A stretch of 64,000 nucleotides of DNA from Herbiconiux daphne (GCF_024979295.1 NZ_JANLCJ010000005.1:372001-436000); one strand, 5' to 3'. Counted from the first letter of the stretch, positions 26,437 through 34,881 are shown. Translations and numbers: made by a program. Notes: generated by a model not told the origin, from the letters alone.

Positions 26437-27495
26437 ATGCGAGCCGCCGTCTTCCACGACGCACACGACATCCGCATCGAGAACGTCGATGCCCCCACCG
26501 ACGTGGGGCCCGGCGAGGTGCTGCTGCGCCCGTTCTGGTGCGGCATCTGCGGCACCGACCTGCACGAATACGCGGCCGGGCCGATCGTCATCCCCACCGA
26601 GGCGCACGCGCTCACGGGGGCGTCAGCCCCGCAGATCCTCGGTCACGAGTTCTCGGGCGAAGTGCTCGAGGTGGGGGCCGGGGTCACCAACGTGGTGCCG
26701 GGCCAGCGGGTGTCGGTGATGCCCATCCTCGCCTGCGGGCACTGCTTCTACTGTCAGCGCGGGCTCGGCCACCTGTGTGTGAACATGGCCTGCGTCGGCC
26801 TCAGCTACGCCTGGGGCGGCATCGCCGAACTCGCCGTGGTGCCGGCGACCCACGTGTTCGCGCTGCCCGACGCCCTCACCGACGAGCAGGGCGCCCTGGT
26901 GGAGCCGACCGCTGTGGCCGCCTACGGCGTCGACTCGGCGGGCGTGCGACCCGGTGACGCCGTGCTCATCACCGGCGCCGGCCCGATCGGCGCGCTGGCG
27001 TCGATCTATGCGGCATCGCTCGGCGCGCGCGTGTTCATCTCCGAGGTCAACCCCGTGCGCGCGGCGCTCGCCCGGTCGCTCGACGTCGGCGAGGTGCTCG
27101 ACCCGTCGGCGGTCGACGTCATCGAGGTGCTGCGCGACGCCACCGGCGGCATCGGGGTCGACCAGGTGGTTGAGTGCTCGGGCAACGAACGGGCCCTGCA
27201 GACCGCCCTCGACGCGGTGCGCTCCGCCGGGCGCGTCACCCAGACCGGCCTGCACACGCGGCCCGCGTCGATCGACCCGATGATCCTCGCCCAGCGCGAG
27301 ATCACCTACAACGGCACCTGGTGCTACCGGCTCACCGACTGGCCCCGCATCATCGGCCTCATCGCCGATCGCGGCCTGCCGGTCGACAAGGTCGTGACGG
27401 GGCGCATCGGAGCGGCCGACCTGGTCGAGAAGGGCTTCGAGGTGCTGCTTTCGCCCAAGGGCGAGCAGGTCAAGGTGCTGGTCAATGCCCGCTGA
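26437..27495 (+). CDS. Zinc-dependent medium-chain dehydrogenase, 2,3-butanediol dehydrogenase-like (copy 3)
   Basis: 352 residues. The catalytic site is WCGICGTDLHEY and ILGHEFSG. The long insertion AAGPIVIPTEAHALTG between them is typical of (R,R)-butanediol dehydrogenases. The structural zinc lobe LACGHCFYCQRGLGHLC is complete, and the cofactor motif is ITGAGPIGALAS. It should oxidise a secondary alcohol or vicinal diol with NAD. ATG 26437 follows GAAGGAG. Its stop overlaps the next SDR start by 11 bp, showing operon coupling with the 4-hydroxyacyl-type module. Confidence 0.85.
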   Translation: MRAAVFHDAHDIRIENVDAPTDVGPGEVLLRPFWCGICGTDLHEYAAGPIVIPTEAHALTGASAPQILGHEFSGEVLEVGAGVTNVVPGQRVSVMPILACGHCFYCQRGLGHLCVNMACVGLSYAWGGIAELAVVPATHVFALPDALTDEQGALVEPTAVAAYGVDSAGVRPGDAVLITGAGPIGALASIYAASLGARVFISEVNPVRAALARSLDVGEVLDPSAVDVIEVLRDATGGIGVDQVVECSGNERALQTALDAVRSAGRVTQTGLHTRPASIDPMILAQREITYNGTWCYRLTDWPRIIGLIADRGLPVDKVVTGRIGAADLVEKGFEVLLSPKGEQVKVLVNAR

Positions 27496-28366
27496 CCCCA
27501 CACCGGCCACGGATGCCGCCACCGATGCCGCCACGGATGCCGCTACGGAGGCGTCGACGGATGCCGCCACGGATGCCGCTCCGGACGTAGCGCCCGGCGT
27601 CGCGCCCGGCCGGTTCGCCGGCGCGGTGGCCATCGTCACAGGCGGCAGCCGCGGCATCGGCCTCGCGATCGCACAGCGTCTGGTGGCCGAGGGGGCGCGG
27701 GTGTGCATCACGGCGCGCCATGCCGACGTTCTCGACGAGGCTGCGGCCACCCTGCCCGACGGCCGCTGCATCTCGGTGGTCGGCCGGGCCGAAGACCCCG
27801 AGCACCGTGCCGAGGTGCTTCGCCGGGTGGCCGACGAGTTCGGGCGGGTCGACGTGCTCGTCAACGTGGTCGGCATGAACCCCGTGTTCGGCGACCTGAT
27901 CGGCGTCGATCTCGGCGCCGCCCGCAAGATCTTCGAGGTGAACGTGATCACGCCGCTCGCCTGGGTGCAAGACCTCGTGGCCCACCCCGGCCTGCAGTTC
28001 GCCGAGCGGGGCGGATGCATCGTGAACCTGTCATCGGTCACCGGCACCACCCCGTCGCCCGGCATCGGCCTCTACGGCGTCTCGAAGGCCGCCGTGGCCC
28101 ACCTCACCCGCACGCTCGCGGTCGAACTCGGCCCGAGCATCCGGGTCAACGCCGTCTCGCCGGCGGTCGTGCGCACCGTGTTCTCGCGGGCGCTCTACGA
28201 GGGCAAAGAGGAGGCCGTCACCGCGGGCTACCCGCTCGGCCGGCTCGGCGAACCGGGCGACGTCGCCTCGGCGGTCGCGTTCCTCGCCTCGGCCGACGCC
28301 GGCTGGATCACGGGCGAAGTGCTCACCATCGACGGCGGCCTGCTGGCCGCGGGAGGGGTGGCGTGA
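27485..28366 (+). CDS. Short-chain dehydrogenase/reductase
   Basis: 293 residues. An unusual N-terminal tail of about 37 residues is made of ATDA-type repeats, encoded by degenerate 12-bp tandem repeats at about 27505-27580. The classical SDR core follows, with VTGGSRGIG near 52, catalytic Tyr 197 and Lys 201 in LYGVSKAA, and the C-terminal ITGEVLTIDGG. The overlap with both neighbours (11 bp before, GTGA after) places it in the module with the acyl-CoA dehydrogenase and kinase, the position of LvaD, which reduces levulinyl-CoA to 4-hydroxyvaleryl-CoA. A later start that skips the repeat is possible but no better ribosome site was seen. Confidence 0.85.
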   Translation: MPADPTPATDAATDAATDAATEASTDAATDAAPDVAPGVAPGRFAGAVAIVTGGSRGIGLAIAQRLVAEGARVCITARHADVLDEAAATLPDGRCISVVGRAEDPEHRAEVLRRVADEFGRVDVLVNVVGMNPVFGDLIGVDLGAARKIFEVNVITPLAWVQDLVAHPGLQFAERGGCIVNLSSVTGTTPSPGIGLYGVSKAAVAHLTRTLAVELGPSIRVNAVSPAVVRTVFSRALYEGKEEAVTAGYPLGRLGEPGDVASAVAFLASADAGWITGEVLTIDGGLLAAGGVA

Positions 28367-29616
28367 GCGTGCCCGAGAACCAGAACCAGAACCAGAACCA
28401 GAACATGAACCAGAACCCGAACGAGCACACCACCGTCACCGCGCCCGGCGACCTGCTCGAACGCACCCGGGCCTTCATCCGCGACGTCGTCATCCCGGCC
28501 GAGCCCGAGCCCGGCACGAGCGTCGACAGCGCGGTTCTGGCCCGTCTGCAGGCAGAGGCGCGCGATGCCGGCGTCTACGCCCCGCACGCCCCGGCCGAAT
28601 ACGGCGGCCAGGGCCTCTCGATCGCCGCGTGGTCACCCGTCTTCCAGGCGGCCGGCTACTCGCCGATCGGGCCGAGCGCCCTGGGCTGCATGGCGCCTGA
28701 CGAGGGCAACGCCCACATGCTCGAGAAGATCGCGTCGCCGGCCCAGAAAAAGGCCTACCTCGCCCCGCTCGTGCGCGGTGACGTGCGCTCCGCGTTCGCG
28801 ATGACCGAGCCGCACCCCGGCGCCGGCTCCGACCCCGAGGCTTTGCTCACCACCGCGACCGCGGTCGACGGCGGCTGGCGCATCGACGGCGACAAGCGGT
28901 TCATCAGCGGCGCCCGTGGCGCGGGCTTCTTCATCGTGATGGCTCGCACCGAGCACGGCGCCACCATGTTCCTGGTCGACGCCGACAACCCCGGGCTCAC
29001 GCTCGGCCGCGACATCCACACCATCGACCGGGCCATCGCCGGCGGCCACTCCTACGTGCACTTCGACGACTGCCGGGTGGGCGACGACGCCGTGCTGGGC
29101 GCCCCGCACGAGGGCTTCCGCTACGCCCAGGTGCGGCTCGGCCCGGCCCGGCTCACCCACTGCATGCGCTGGCTCGGGCTCGCCCGCCGCTCACTCGACA
29201 TCGCCCTCGACCGTGCCGAGTCGCGCGAGCTGTTCGGCGCCCGCCTTCGCGACCTCGGTCTGGCCCAGGGGCTCATCGCCGACTCGGTGATCGACATCGA
29301 GACCTCCGACGCCATCATCACCGCCACCGCCGAGGCGCTCGAGCGCGACCCCCGCGAGGGAGCCCGGCTGTCGTCGATCGCCAAGGTGCACTGTTCCGAA
29401 GCGATCTTCCGGGTGATCGACCGATCGATGCAGCTCTGCGGCGGCGACGGGGTGTCGAGCGACCTGCCCCTCGCGTCGTACCTCGACGAGGTGCGGCCGT
29501 TCCGCATCTACGACGGCGCCAACGAGACCCACCGCTGGGCCATCTCACGACGGGCGTCGTCGACGCGCCGGCGCGAGCTCGCCGACGTCGGCGCCATCGA
29601 GAGACCGGAGGCCTGA
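28363..29616 (+). CDS. Acyl-CoA dehydrogenase of the ACAD10/11 (LvaC-like) type
   Basis: 417 residues. The Asn/Gln-repeat N-terminal tail (residues 6-19) precedes an acyl-CoA dehydrogenase fold: AFAMTEPHPGAGSDP (FAD/substrate region) and the C-terminal CGGDGVSSDLPLASY and IYDGANETHRWAI. The CGGxGVSxDxPLA string and the shortened active-site region are typical of ACAD10/11-like proteins. In levulinate catabolism such proteins remove phosphate from 4-phosphoacyl-CoA rather than merely desaturate. The GTG start overlaps the SDR stop, and the kinase gene begins 2 bp after its own stop. Ordinary acyl-CoA dehydrogenation is the alternative. Confidence 0.87.
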   Translation: MSVPENQNQNQNQNMNQNPNEHTTVTAPGDLLERTRAFIRDVVIPAEPEPGTSVDSAVLARLQAEARDAGVYAPHAPAEYGGQGLSIAAWSPVFQAAGYSPIGPSALGCMAPDEGNAHMLEKIASPAQKKAYLAPLVRGDVRSAFAMTEPHPGAGSDPEALLTTATAVDGGWRIDGDKRFISGARGAGFFIVMARTEHGATMFLVDADNPGLTLGRDIHTIDRAIAGGHSYVHFDDCRVGDDAVLGAPHEGFRYAQVRLGPARLTHCMRWLGLARRSLDIALDRAESRELFGARLRDLGLAQGLIADSVIDIETSDAIITATAEALERDPREGARLSSIAKVHCSEAIFRVIDRSMQLCGGDGVSSDLPLASYLDEVRPFRIYDGANETHRWAISRRASSTRRRELADVGAIERPEA

Positions 29617-29617
29617 G

Positions 29618-30736
29618 GTGACCGCGAACGGCGCCCCCGTGCCCACGGTGCACGTCACCGAGGTCGTCGACACGCCGGCGGATGCCGCGGCGCTCGTGGC
29701 CAGCGGCTCCCCGGCCCCGCTGCTCGTGATCGAGCCGCTCACGGCGTTCCTCGACGCGCGCGGCATCGGCGCGGGAGCGATCACCGCCACGCGCATCGGC
29801 GACGGGCAGTCGAACGTCACCTACGCCATCCGCCGCGGCGACGACCGCTTCGTGGTGCGCCGGGGGCCCCGGCCGCCGCTGCCGAAGTCGACCCACGACA
29901 TGGCCCGCGAGGCCCGCGTTCAGTGGTTCGCCGCGGCCCACGGCGTTCCCGTGCCGCGCATCCTGGCCGTCTGCGACGACCCCGGGCTGCTCGGCGTGCC
30001 GTTCTACGTGATGGAGCACATCGACGGGCTCGTCATCACCGACGAGATCCCCGCGGCGCTCGACTCCCTCGACCAGCGGCGGCAGACCAGCGAGCAACTG
30101 GTCGACCTGCTGGTGAGCCTGCACGAGGTGCCGGTCGACGGCGACGACGCTGCGGGGCTCGGCCGCCCCGAGGGCTACCTCGAACGCCAGGTGGCGCGGT
30201 TCCGCGGGCTCTGGAGCGGCAATTCCGAGCGCGAGCTGCCCGTGGTCGACGAGCTCGGCGCGTGGCTCGCCGAACACCTGCCGGTGTCGGAGCGCACGGC
30301 GCTCATCCACGGCGACTACCGGCTCGGCAACGTGATGTTCCGACCCGAGGCACCGGCCCGAGCGCGGGCGCTGCTCGACTGGGAGATGTCGACCCTCGGC
30401 GACCCGCTCGCCGACGCCGGCTACCTCACGGCCATGTACGCCGACGCCTCCGCCCCGCCCACGGTGATGCAGCTGACCTCGGTCACCCGCGCACCGGGAT
30501 ACCTCACCCGCGACGAGATCGTCGAGCGTTACGCCGCCCGGTCGGGAGCGGATGTGTCGCGGCTGGCCTGGTACGAGACTCTCGCCCTGTGGAAGTCGGC
30601 GGTGTTCTGCGAGGCGATCTACACCCGCTGGCGGCACGGCGAACGACCCGACGACGATTTCGGACCCCGGCTGAAGGACGGTGTGCCCGACCTGCTCGAG
30701 GCAGCCCGTGCCGCCGCCGCGCGATTGGGAGAATGA
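29618..30736 (+). CDS. APH-family kinase of the ACAD10/11 (LvaA-like) type
   Basis: 372 residues with an aminoglycoside-phosphotransferase fold. The nucleotide loop is IGDGQSNVTYAI, followed by FVVRRGPRPPLP, the form seen in the kinase domains of ACAD10/11. The catalytic loop is LIHGDYRLGNVMF and the metal-binding aspartate lies in LLDWEMSTLGDPLAD, nearly identical in pattern to ACAD10/LvaA. These kinases phosphorylate the 4-hydroxyl of 4-hydroxyacyl-CoA. The gene starts 2 bp after the acyl-CoA dehydrogenase stop, exactly the pairing expected. Antibiotic resistance is unlikely in this context. Confidence 0.88.
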   Translation: MTANGAPVPTVHVTEVVDTPADAAALVASGSPAPLLVIEPLTAFLDARGIGAGAITATRIGDGQSNVTYAIRRGDDRFVVRRGPRPPLPKSTHDMAREARVQWFAAAHGVPVPRILAVCDDPGLLGVPFYVMEHIDGLVITDEIPAALDSLDQRRQTSEQLVDLLVSLHEVPVDGDDAAGLGRPEGYLERQVARFRGLWSGNSERELPVVDELGAWLAEHLPVSERTALIHGDYRLGNVMFRPEAPARARALLDWEMSTLGDPLADAGYLTAMYADASAPPTVMQLTSVTRAPGYLTRDEIVERYAARSGADVSRLAWYETLALWKSAVFCEAIYTRWRHGERPDDDFGPRLKDGVPDLLEAARAAAARLGE

Positions 30737-30737
30737 G

Positions 30738-31049
30738 ATGGCAGAACCGCTCCGCCTGCAGCATCCGTTGCAGCACATCGCCCCGACGCCCCCGCAGCGG
30801 AACGTCGACATGCACGAGAGCACCTACCGGTCCGGCGACCGCGAGACGGTGCCGCCGGCCGAGGCGCGGTCATGGGTGCACGGCTACGTCGTGTCGGGCA
30901 GCGTGCGGCTGGCGGTCGACGACCGCGATTGGGGATGCGGCCCGGGCGACTCGATCGTGATCGACGGCAAGCGGGGCTACCACGTCACCGGCGAGAGCGA
31001 CGACCCCGCCCGGGTGGTGTGGTTCATCACCGGCGACACGGGCTTCTAG
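30738..31049 (+). CDS. Small single-domain cupin protein
   Basis: 103 residues forming one beta-barrel: WVHGYVVSGSVRLAVDDRDWGCGPGDSIVIDG, then GYHVTGES. Only a few of the usual cupin metal ligands are visible (His in WVHGY and GYHVTG), so it may be non-catalytic. It starts right after the kinase gene and shares its operon. In the levulinate operon a small protein (LvaB) partners the LvaA kinase; this gene has a comparable size and lies next to the kinase, but homology cannot be judged here. It faces the second XRE-cupin regulator convergently. Confidence 0.72.
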   Translation: MAEPLRLQHPLQHIAPTPPQRNVDMHESTYRSGDRETVPPAEARSWVHGYVVSGSVRLAVDDRDWGCGPGDSIVIDGKRGYHVTGESDDPARVVWFITGDTGF

Positions 31050-31079
31050 GCCCAAAGGGCCGAGGTCTGCCGAGCTTAG

Positions 31080-31763
31080 TCAGGGCACCTGACCGGGCAG
31101 CAGCTCGCCGCTGCCCTCGCTCTTGACGTCCCACTGCTCGAGGAACTCGCGGCGGCCCACCACGAACCAGATGCCGCGCGCCGGCTCCGAGGTGTGGTTG
31201 TAGAACATGTGCGGCCGCACCGAGTCGAAGCAGAGCGAGTCGCCCGGGCCCAGAACGTAGGTGGCGAAGTCGAGCCGAAGCGTGAGCTCGCCCGAGAGCA
31301 GGTAGGCGTATTCCACCCCGGCGTGGCGCATCATCTTGCCCTCGATCGAGCTCGAGGCGCCGGGTGCGTAGGTCACGATGAGGGGGTCGACGGTGTGGGT
31401 CGGGCCCACTGCCATGCGTTCCCAGACCACCCCGTTCTCCATCTCGATCACCGGGTTCTCCGACGCGCGCTGCACCGGCTGGTCGCCCGGTGTCTCCACG
31501 CTCGGCGTGACGGCCGCGTTCTCCTGCGGCGGCGCATCCGGAGCCGGCGGCGGGGGAGTGGCGCCCGATGCCAGCAGGTCGTCGATCGAGACGCCCAGAT
31601 GGTTGACGAGCATGTAGAGGGTGCTCACCGAGGGCTGGGTCTTACCGGTCTCGACCTGCGACAGCAGGCTTGGCGACACCCCGATCGACGTCGCGACCGA
31701 TCGCAGGCTGAGCTTCTGGCTCTCGCGCACGGCTCTCAACCGAGGCCCCAGCATCTCGTTCAT
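31080..31763 (-). CDS. XRE-family regulator with C-terminal cupin (copy 2)
   Basis: 227 residues with the same architecture as the protein at 15197. The helix-turn-helix (residues 8-65) has KLSLRSVATSIGVSPSLLSQVE, the linker is Pro/Ala-rich, and the cupin contains PGASSSIEGKMMRHAGVEYAYLLSGEL. The cupin cores of the two regulators are almost identical, while the linkers differ, so they may respond to related ligands. ATG 31763 preferred over TTG 31769. It lies 98 bp downstream of the SDR-KPR operon and could regulate that unit and the region to its right. Confidence 0.9.
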   Translation of the reverse strand: MNEMLGPRLRAVRESQKLSLRSVATSIGVSPSLLSQVETGKTQPSVSTLYMLVNHLGVSIDDLLASGATPPPPAPDAPPQENAAVTPSVETPGDQPVQRASENPVIEMENGVVWERMAVGPTHTVDPLIVTYAPGASSSIEGKMMRHAGVEYAYLLSGELTLRLDFATYVLGPGDSLCFDSVRPHMFYNHTSEPARGIWFVVGRREFLEQWDVKSEGSGELLPGQVP

Positions 31764-31861
31764 GTGCAAACCGCCCTAGTCAGTCTCTCGGTACCGTGCG
31801 ACTCCATCTTGGCGTGATGCCGGCTGCGCGACGCGCAACCGGCACCACAACGACGGCGCGG

Positions 31862-32647
31862 CTAGACGAAGATTACGCCGCCGTTCACGTCGAGCGTCGC
31901 ACCGGTGATGTAGGCCGCGTCGCCGGTCGAGAGAAAATAGACCGCGTCGGCGATGGCTTTGGGGTCGCCGGCGACCTTGAGCGGGATCTTGCCCCACTCG
32001 ATGTCGCGCATCTCCTCGAACGTGATGCCGCGCTCTGCGGCCTCGCCCGCGAGAGCCTTCTGGTGCATCGGGGTGTTGATGTTGCCGGGCGCCACGGCGT
32101 TGACCCGGATGCCGACCTCGGCGAGCTCCGACGCGAGGCACTGCACGAAGCTGATCACGCCGGCCTTCGAGGTGCAGTACGACGAGTAGAAGGCGTGCCC
32201 CTGACGGCCCCAGAACGACGCGATGGCCACGACCGAGGCGCCCGAGTTCTCGGGCAGCAGCGGCACGAGTTCGCGCGAGGCGAGGAAGACGCCGCGCAGG
32301 TTGGTGTTGTGCACGCGGTCCCACTCCTCGGTCGACAGCGAGAGCACCGGGGCGCCCTCGGTCTGCACGGTTCCGGCGACGAGCGCGAGCGTGTCGATGC
32401 GGCCGGCCCACTCCTTGACCGCGGCGGCGGCGTCGCGAAGCGACTCCTCCGACGACTGGTCGACCACGAGCGGAAGCAGTTCCGCGTCGGGGTAGTCGGC
32501 GAGGATGTCGGCCTGCACGCTCTCGATGGCCTCGAGGAAGAGGTCGGCCAGCACCACCCGGTCGCCTGCGGCGACGAACTTGCGCACGGTCTCACGGCCG
32601 ATGCCGCCACTGGCGCCGGTGACGAATGCGACTCTGCTCTCTGACAC
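31862..32647 (-). CDS. Short-chain dehydrogenase/reductase (paralogue of 43036)
   Basis: 261 residues, classical SDR: FVTGASGGIGRE near the N-terminus, active-site Tyr and Lys in SYCTSKAGV, and C-terminal ITGATLDVNGG. A distinctive C-terminal stretch, MHQKALAGEAAERGITFEEM then IEWGKIPL, recurs in the SDR at 43036 and marks the two as close paralogues. GTG 32647 was chosen because GGAGG lies 8 bp upstream, just past the end of the KPR-like gene; an ATG at 32662 would overlap that gene by 14 bp. Co-transcribed with the KPR-like enzyme. Substrate unknown, probably a sugar or hydroxyacid. Confidence 0.85.
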   Translation of the reverse strand: MSESRVAFVTGASGGIGRETVRKFVAAGDRVVLADLFLEAIESVQADILADYPDAELLPLVVDQSSEESLRDAAAAVKEWAGRIDTLALVAGTVQTEGAPVLSLSTEEWDRVHNTNLRGVFLASRELVPLLPENSGASVVAIASFWGRQGHAFYSSYCTSKAGVISFVQCLASELAEVGIRVNAVAPGNINTPMHQKALAGEAAERGITFEEMRDIEWGKIPLKVAGDPKAIADAVYFLSTGDAAYITGATLDVNGGVIFV

Positions 32648-32648
32648 T

Positions 32649-33731
32649 TCAATTACCTCCATGTGTGTTGGGTCGTGTTGTGGTGGTTCTGAGTTCGGCC
32701 GTGCGGGCCCGCAGCGGCTCGAACAGCTCGGTGCCGCGGGTGAGCTCGCCCCGCTCGATGTCGTGGGCGAGCTCGACCATGGCCGCGTTCGCCGGGGCGG
32801 ACTCGCCGTGCTGCTCGAGCGTCGCGACGACGTGGCCGTTGAGTTCGTCGACCTCGCTGTGCCGGCCCTTGATCCAGTCCTGCAGCACGGTCGACCGCGA
32901 GTGGGTGAGGATGTAGTGGGCCAGTAGCTCGTCGAGCACGGTCTCGACGAAGGTCTCGGGGGTGGTGTCGGGCATGCCGAAGATGGGCCGGATGGTCGCA
33001 CCGTCGAGCTGCGCGGCGCGCACGGCCTCGTTGCCGGCCTCGAGCATCAGCTCGCGCATGCCCGGGTAGCGGGCGCAGTCGGCGATCGACAGGTCGAGGA
33101 TGGCGCTCGGCACGAGTTCGGCGGCGTTGAGGATGAGCTTCATCCACTTGGCGGAATCGATGTCGTCGGTGGCCTCGACGGTGCCCGCGTGGCGGAGCAG
33201 GCCGGCCACGGTCTCGACGTGGTGGGCGGCCGCCGGGTGCACGGCGCCGACCGCGAACCAGGAGCGGTCGTGGGCACTGTGCCGCTCGACGACGCCGGGC
33301 GTGTACATGGCCGAGGTGATCTCGATGACGGCGCCGACGGCACGGTGCTCACCGACCACGTCGGCGATGGCCTCGCCCGTCATGCCGTTCTGAACGCCCA
33401 CCACCACGCCGTCGTCGGCGAGGTAGGGCGCGATGAGTTCAGCGGCCCAGCGTGTGTCGTAGGCCTTCACAAGCAGCAGCACGACGTCGAAGGGCCGGCG
33501 CAGGGTGGCCACCTCGCAGAGGTGGAGGATCTCGACCGGGGTGACGGTGGTCTCGCCCGCCAGCTCGACCCGCACGCCGTCACGGCGGATGGCCTCGACA
33601 TTGGCGGGCCACTGGTCGATGAACGTGACATCCAGGCCCGCTCGCACCAGATCGACGCCGATGGCCGAGCCGTTCGCGCCGGTGCCGAGAACCGCGATCC
33701 GTGGGGCGGCGTTCTTCATCGTGTGCTCCAT
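32649..33731 (-). CDS. Ketopantoate reductase-family oxidoreductase, copy 2
   Basis: 360 residues. The Rossmann motif VLGTGANGSAIG (14-25) and the catalytic-lysine region AKWMKLILNAAE are followed by HSEVDELNG, as in the copy at 7636, with which it shares most of its length. The start ATG 33731 follows AAGG; the frame extends further upstream without support. Its promoter region carries two TTGTACAGT direct repeats. It leads an operon with the SDR at 31862, and faces KPR copy 3 divergently, so the shared region controls two KPR-like enzymes at once. Confidence 0.85.
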   Translation of the reverse strand: MEHTMKNAAPRIAVLGTGANGSAIGVDLVRAGLDVTFIDQWPANVEAIRRDGVRVELAGETTVTPVEILHLCEVATLRRPFDVVLLLVKAYDTRWAAELIAPYLADDGVVVGVQNGMTGEAIADVVGEHRAVGAVIEITSAMYTPGVVERHSAHDRSWFAVGAVHPAAAHHVETVAGLLRHAGTVEATDDIDSAKWMKLILNAAELVPSAILDLSIADCARYPGMRELMLEAGNEAVRAAQLDGATIRPIFGMPDTTPETFVETVLDELLAHYILTHSRSTVLQDWIKGRHSEVDELNGHVVATLEQHGESAPANAAMVELAHDIERGELTRGTELFEPLRARTAELRTTTTRPNTHGGN

Positions 33732-33742
33732 TGCACCTTCCC

Positions 33743-33762
33743 TTGTACAGTGTTTGTACAGT
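33743..33762. promoter_or_regulatory. Direct repeat TTGTACAGT, candidate operator
   Basis: TTGTACAGT occurs at 33743-33751 and 33754-33762, spaced 11 bp, so both copies face the same side of the helix. Each holds the palindrome TGTACA. The reverse-strand form CTGTACAA fits the CTGYACAA motif at 15935 and 41977. A TATACA (33768-33773) to its right could serve as -10 for the rightward KPR operon. Confidence 0.5.
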
Positions 33763-33843
33763 TGCAATATACATGACAAGTGGTCTGCGACAGTGCTAGC
33801 GTACGATGTTAATCAGTGTTGAACTCGAAGAAGAGGTAAAACG

Positions 33844-34881
33844 ATGGCCGATCCCACGTTCGCATTCGTCGGGACAGGAGCCAACGGGGCATCCATCGGT
33901 GCCGACCTGATCCGGGCCGGCCTCGACGTGGTGTTCATCGAGCAGTGGCCGTCGCACGTCGAGGCGATGCGCGAGCGCGGACTCACCGTTCACCTGCCCG
34001 ATCGCACCGAGGTCACGCCGGTGGAGGCCTACCACTTCTGTCAGGTGGCCGAGCTGCGCACGACCTTCGACGTGGTGTTCATCTCGGTCAAGACCTATGA
34101 CACACGCTGGGTCGCGGAGCTCATCCGCCCCTTGCTCGGGCCGGAATCGGTGGTCGTCGGCCTGCAGAACGGCATGACGGTCGACGACGTGGCGGAGATC
34201 TGCGGCGCCGAGCGCAGCGTGGGCGCGGTGCTCGGCATCGCGGCGAACATGTTCGAGCCCGGCGTCGTGGTGCGGCAGTACGACAAGACCGAGACCTGGA
34301 TCACGGTCGGAGCGCTCGACGGCCACCCGTCGGCCGGCGTCGCGCTGGCCGCGGAGGCGCTCGGCCATGCCTCCGTGGCGAGCGTGACCGACGACATCCG
34401 GGCGGCAAAGTGGATGAAGCTCATCGCCAACGTGCCCGAGATGCTGCCGTCGGCGATCCTCAGTGTTCCGCTGCTGACCGCCGTCGGCTTCGACGGCATG
34501 CGGCCGGTGATGGATGCCGCGTCGCGCGAGGCCTACGCGGTGGCGATCGCGCTCGGAGTGCACATGGTTCCGATCTTCGGGTTGACCGAGGCCGAGGTTC
34601 CGCCCGACGACTCCTACTCGTTGCTGCTGCTCGATCAGGTGCTGCAGTTCTACTCGCGACCCGACACCCGGGTCGCGGTGCTGCAGGACTGGATGAAGGG
34701 GCGGCGAGCCGAGCTCGATGCGTTCAGCGGGTACATCGTGCGGAAGGGCCATGAGGTCGGGGTGCCGGTGCCGGTGAACGAGGGGATCCTCGCCGTGGCC
34801 GAGCGCATCGAGAGAGGCGAGCTCCGCCCCGACGTCGAGAACGTCGCCGAGCTCGCGTCGCTCTTGGAGCCGGCGGCATGA
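33844..34881 (+). CDS. Ketopantoate reductase-family oxidoreductase, copy 3
   Basis: 345 residues. FVGTGANGASIG (8-19) is the cofactor loop. AAKWMKLIANVPE keeps the catalytic lysine, and RAELDAFSG replaces the more usual EVDELNG, so this copy is the most divergent of the three. ATG 33844 follows GAAGAGG. Its stop overlaps the start of the TIM-barrel isomerase gene as ATGA. It is in an operon with sugar isomerase-like and aldo-keto reductase genes, pointing to carbohydrate or polyol acids as substrates. Confidence 0.85.
   Translation: MADPTFAFVGTGANGASIGADLIRAGLDVVFIEQWPSHVEAMRERGLTVHLPDRTEVTPVEAYHFCQVAELRTTFDVVFISVKTYDTRWVAELIRPLLGPESVVVGLQNGMTVDDVAEICGAERSVGAVLGIAANMFEPGVVVRQYDKTETWITVGALDGHPSAGVALAAEALGHASVASVTDDIRAAKWMKLIANVPEMLPSAILSVPLLTAVGFDGMRPVMDAASREAYAVAIALGVHMVPIFGLTEAEVPPDDSYSLLLLDQVLQFYSRPDTRVAVLQDWMKGRRAELDAFSGYIVRKGHEVGVPVPVNEGILAVAERIERGELRPDVENVAELASLLEPAA

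Noticed and set aside
29618-30736. Aminoglycoside resistance kinase
   Set aside because: Motifs and neighbours match ACAD10/11-associated kinases instead.
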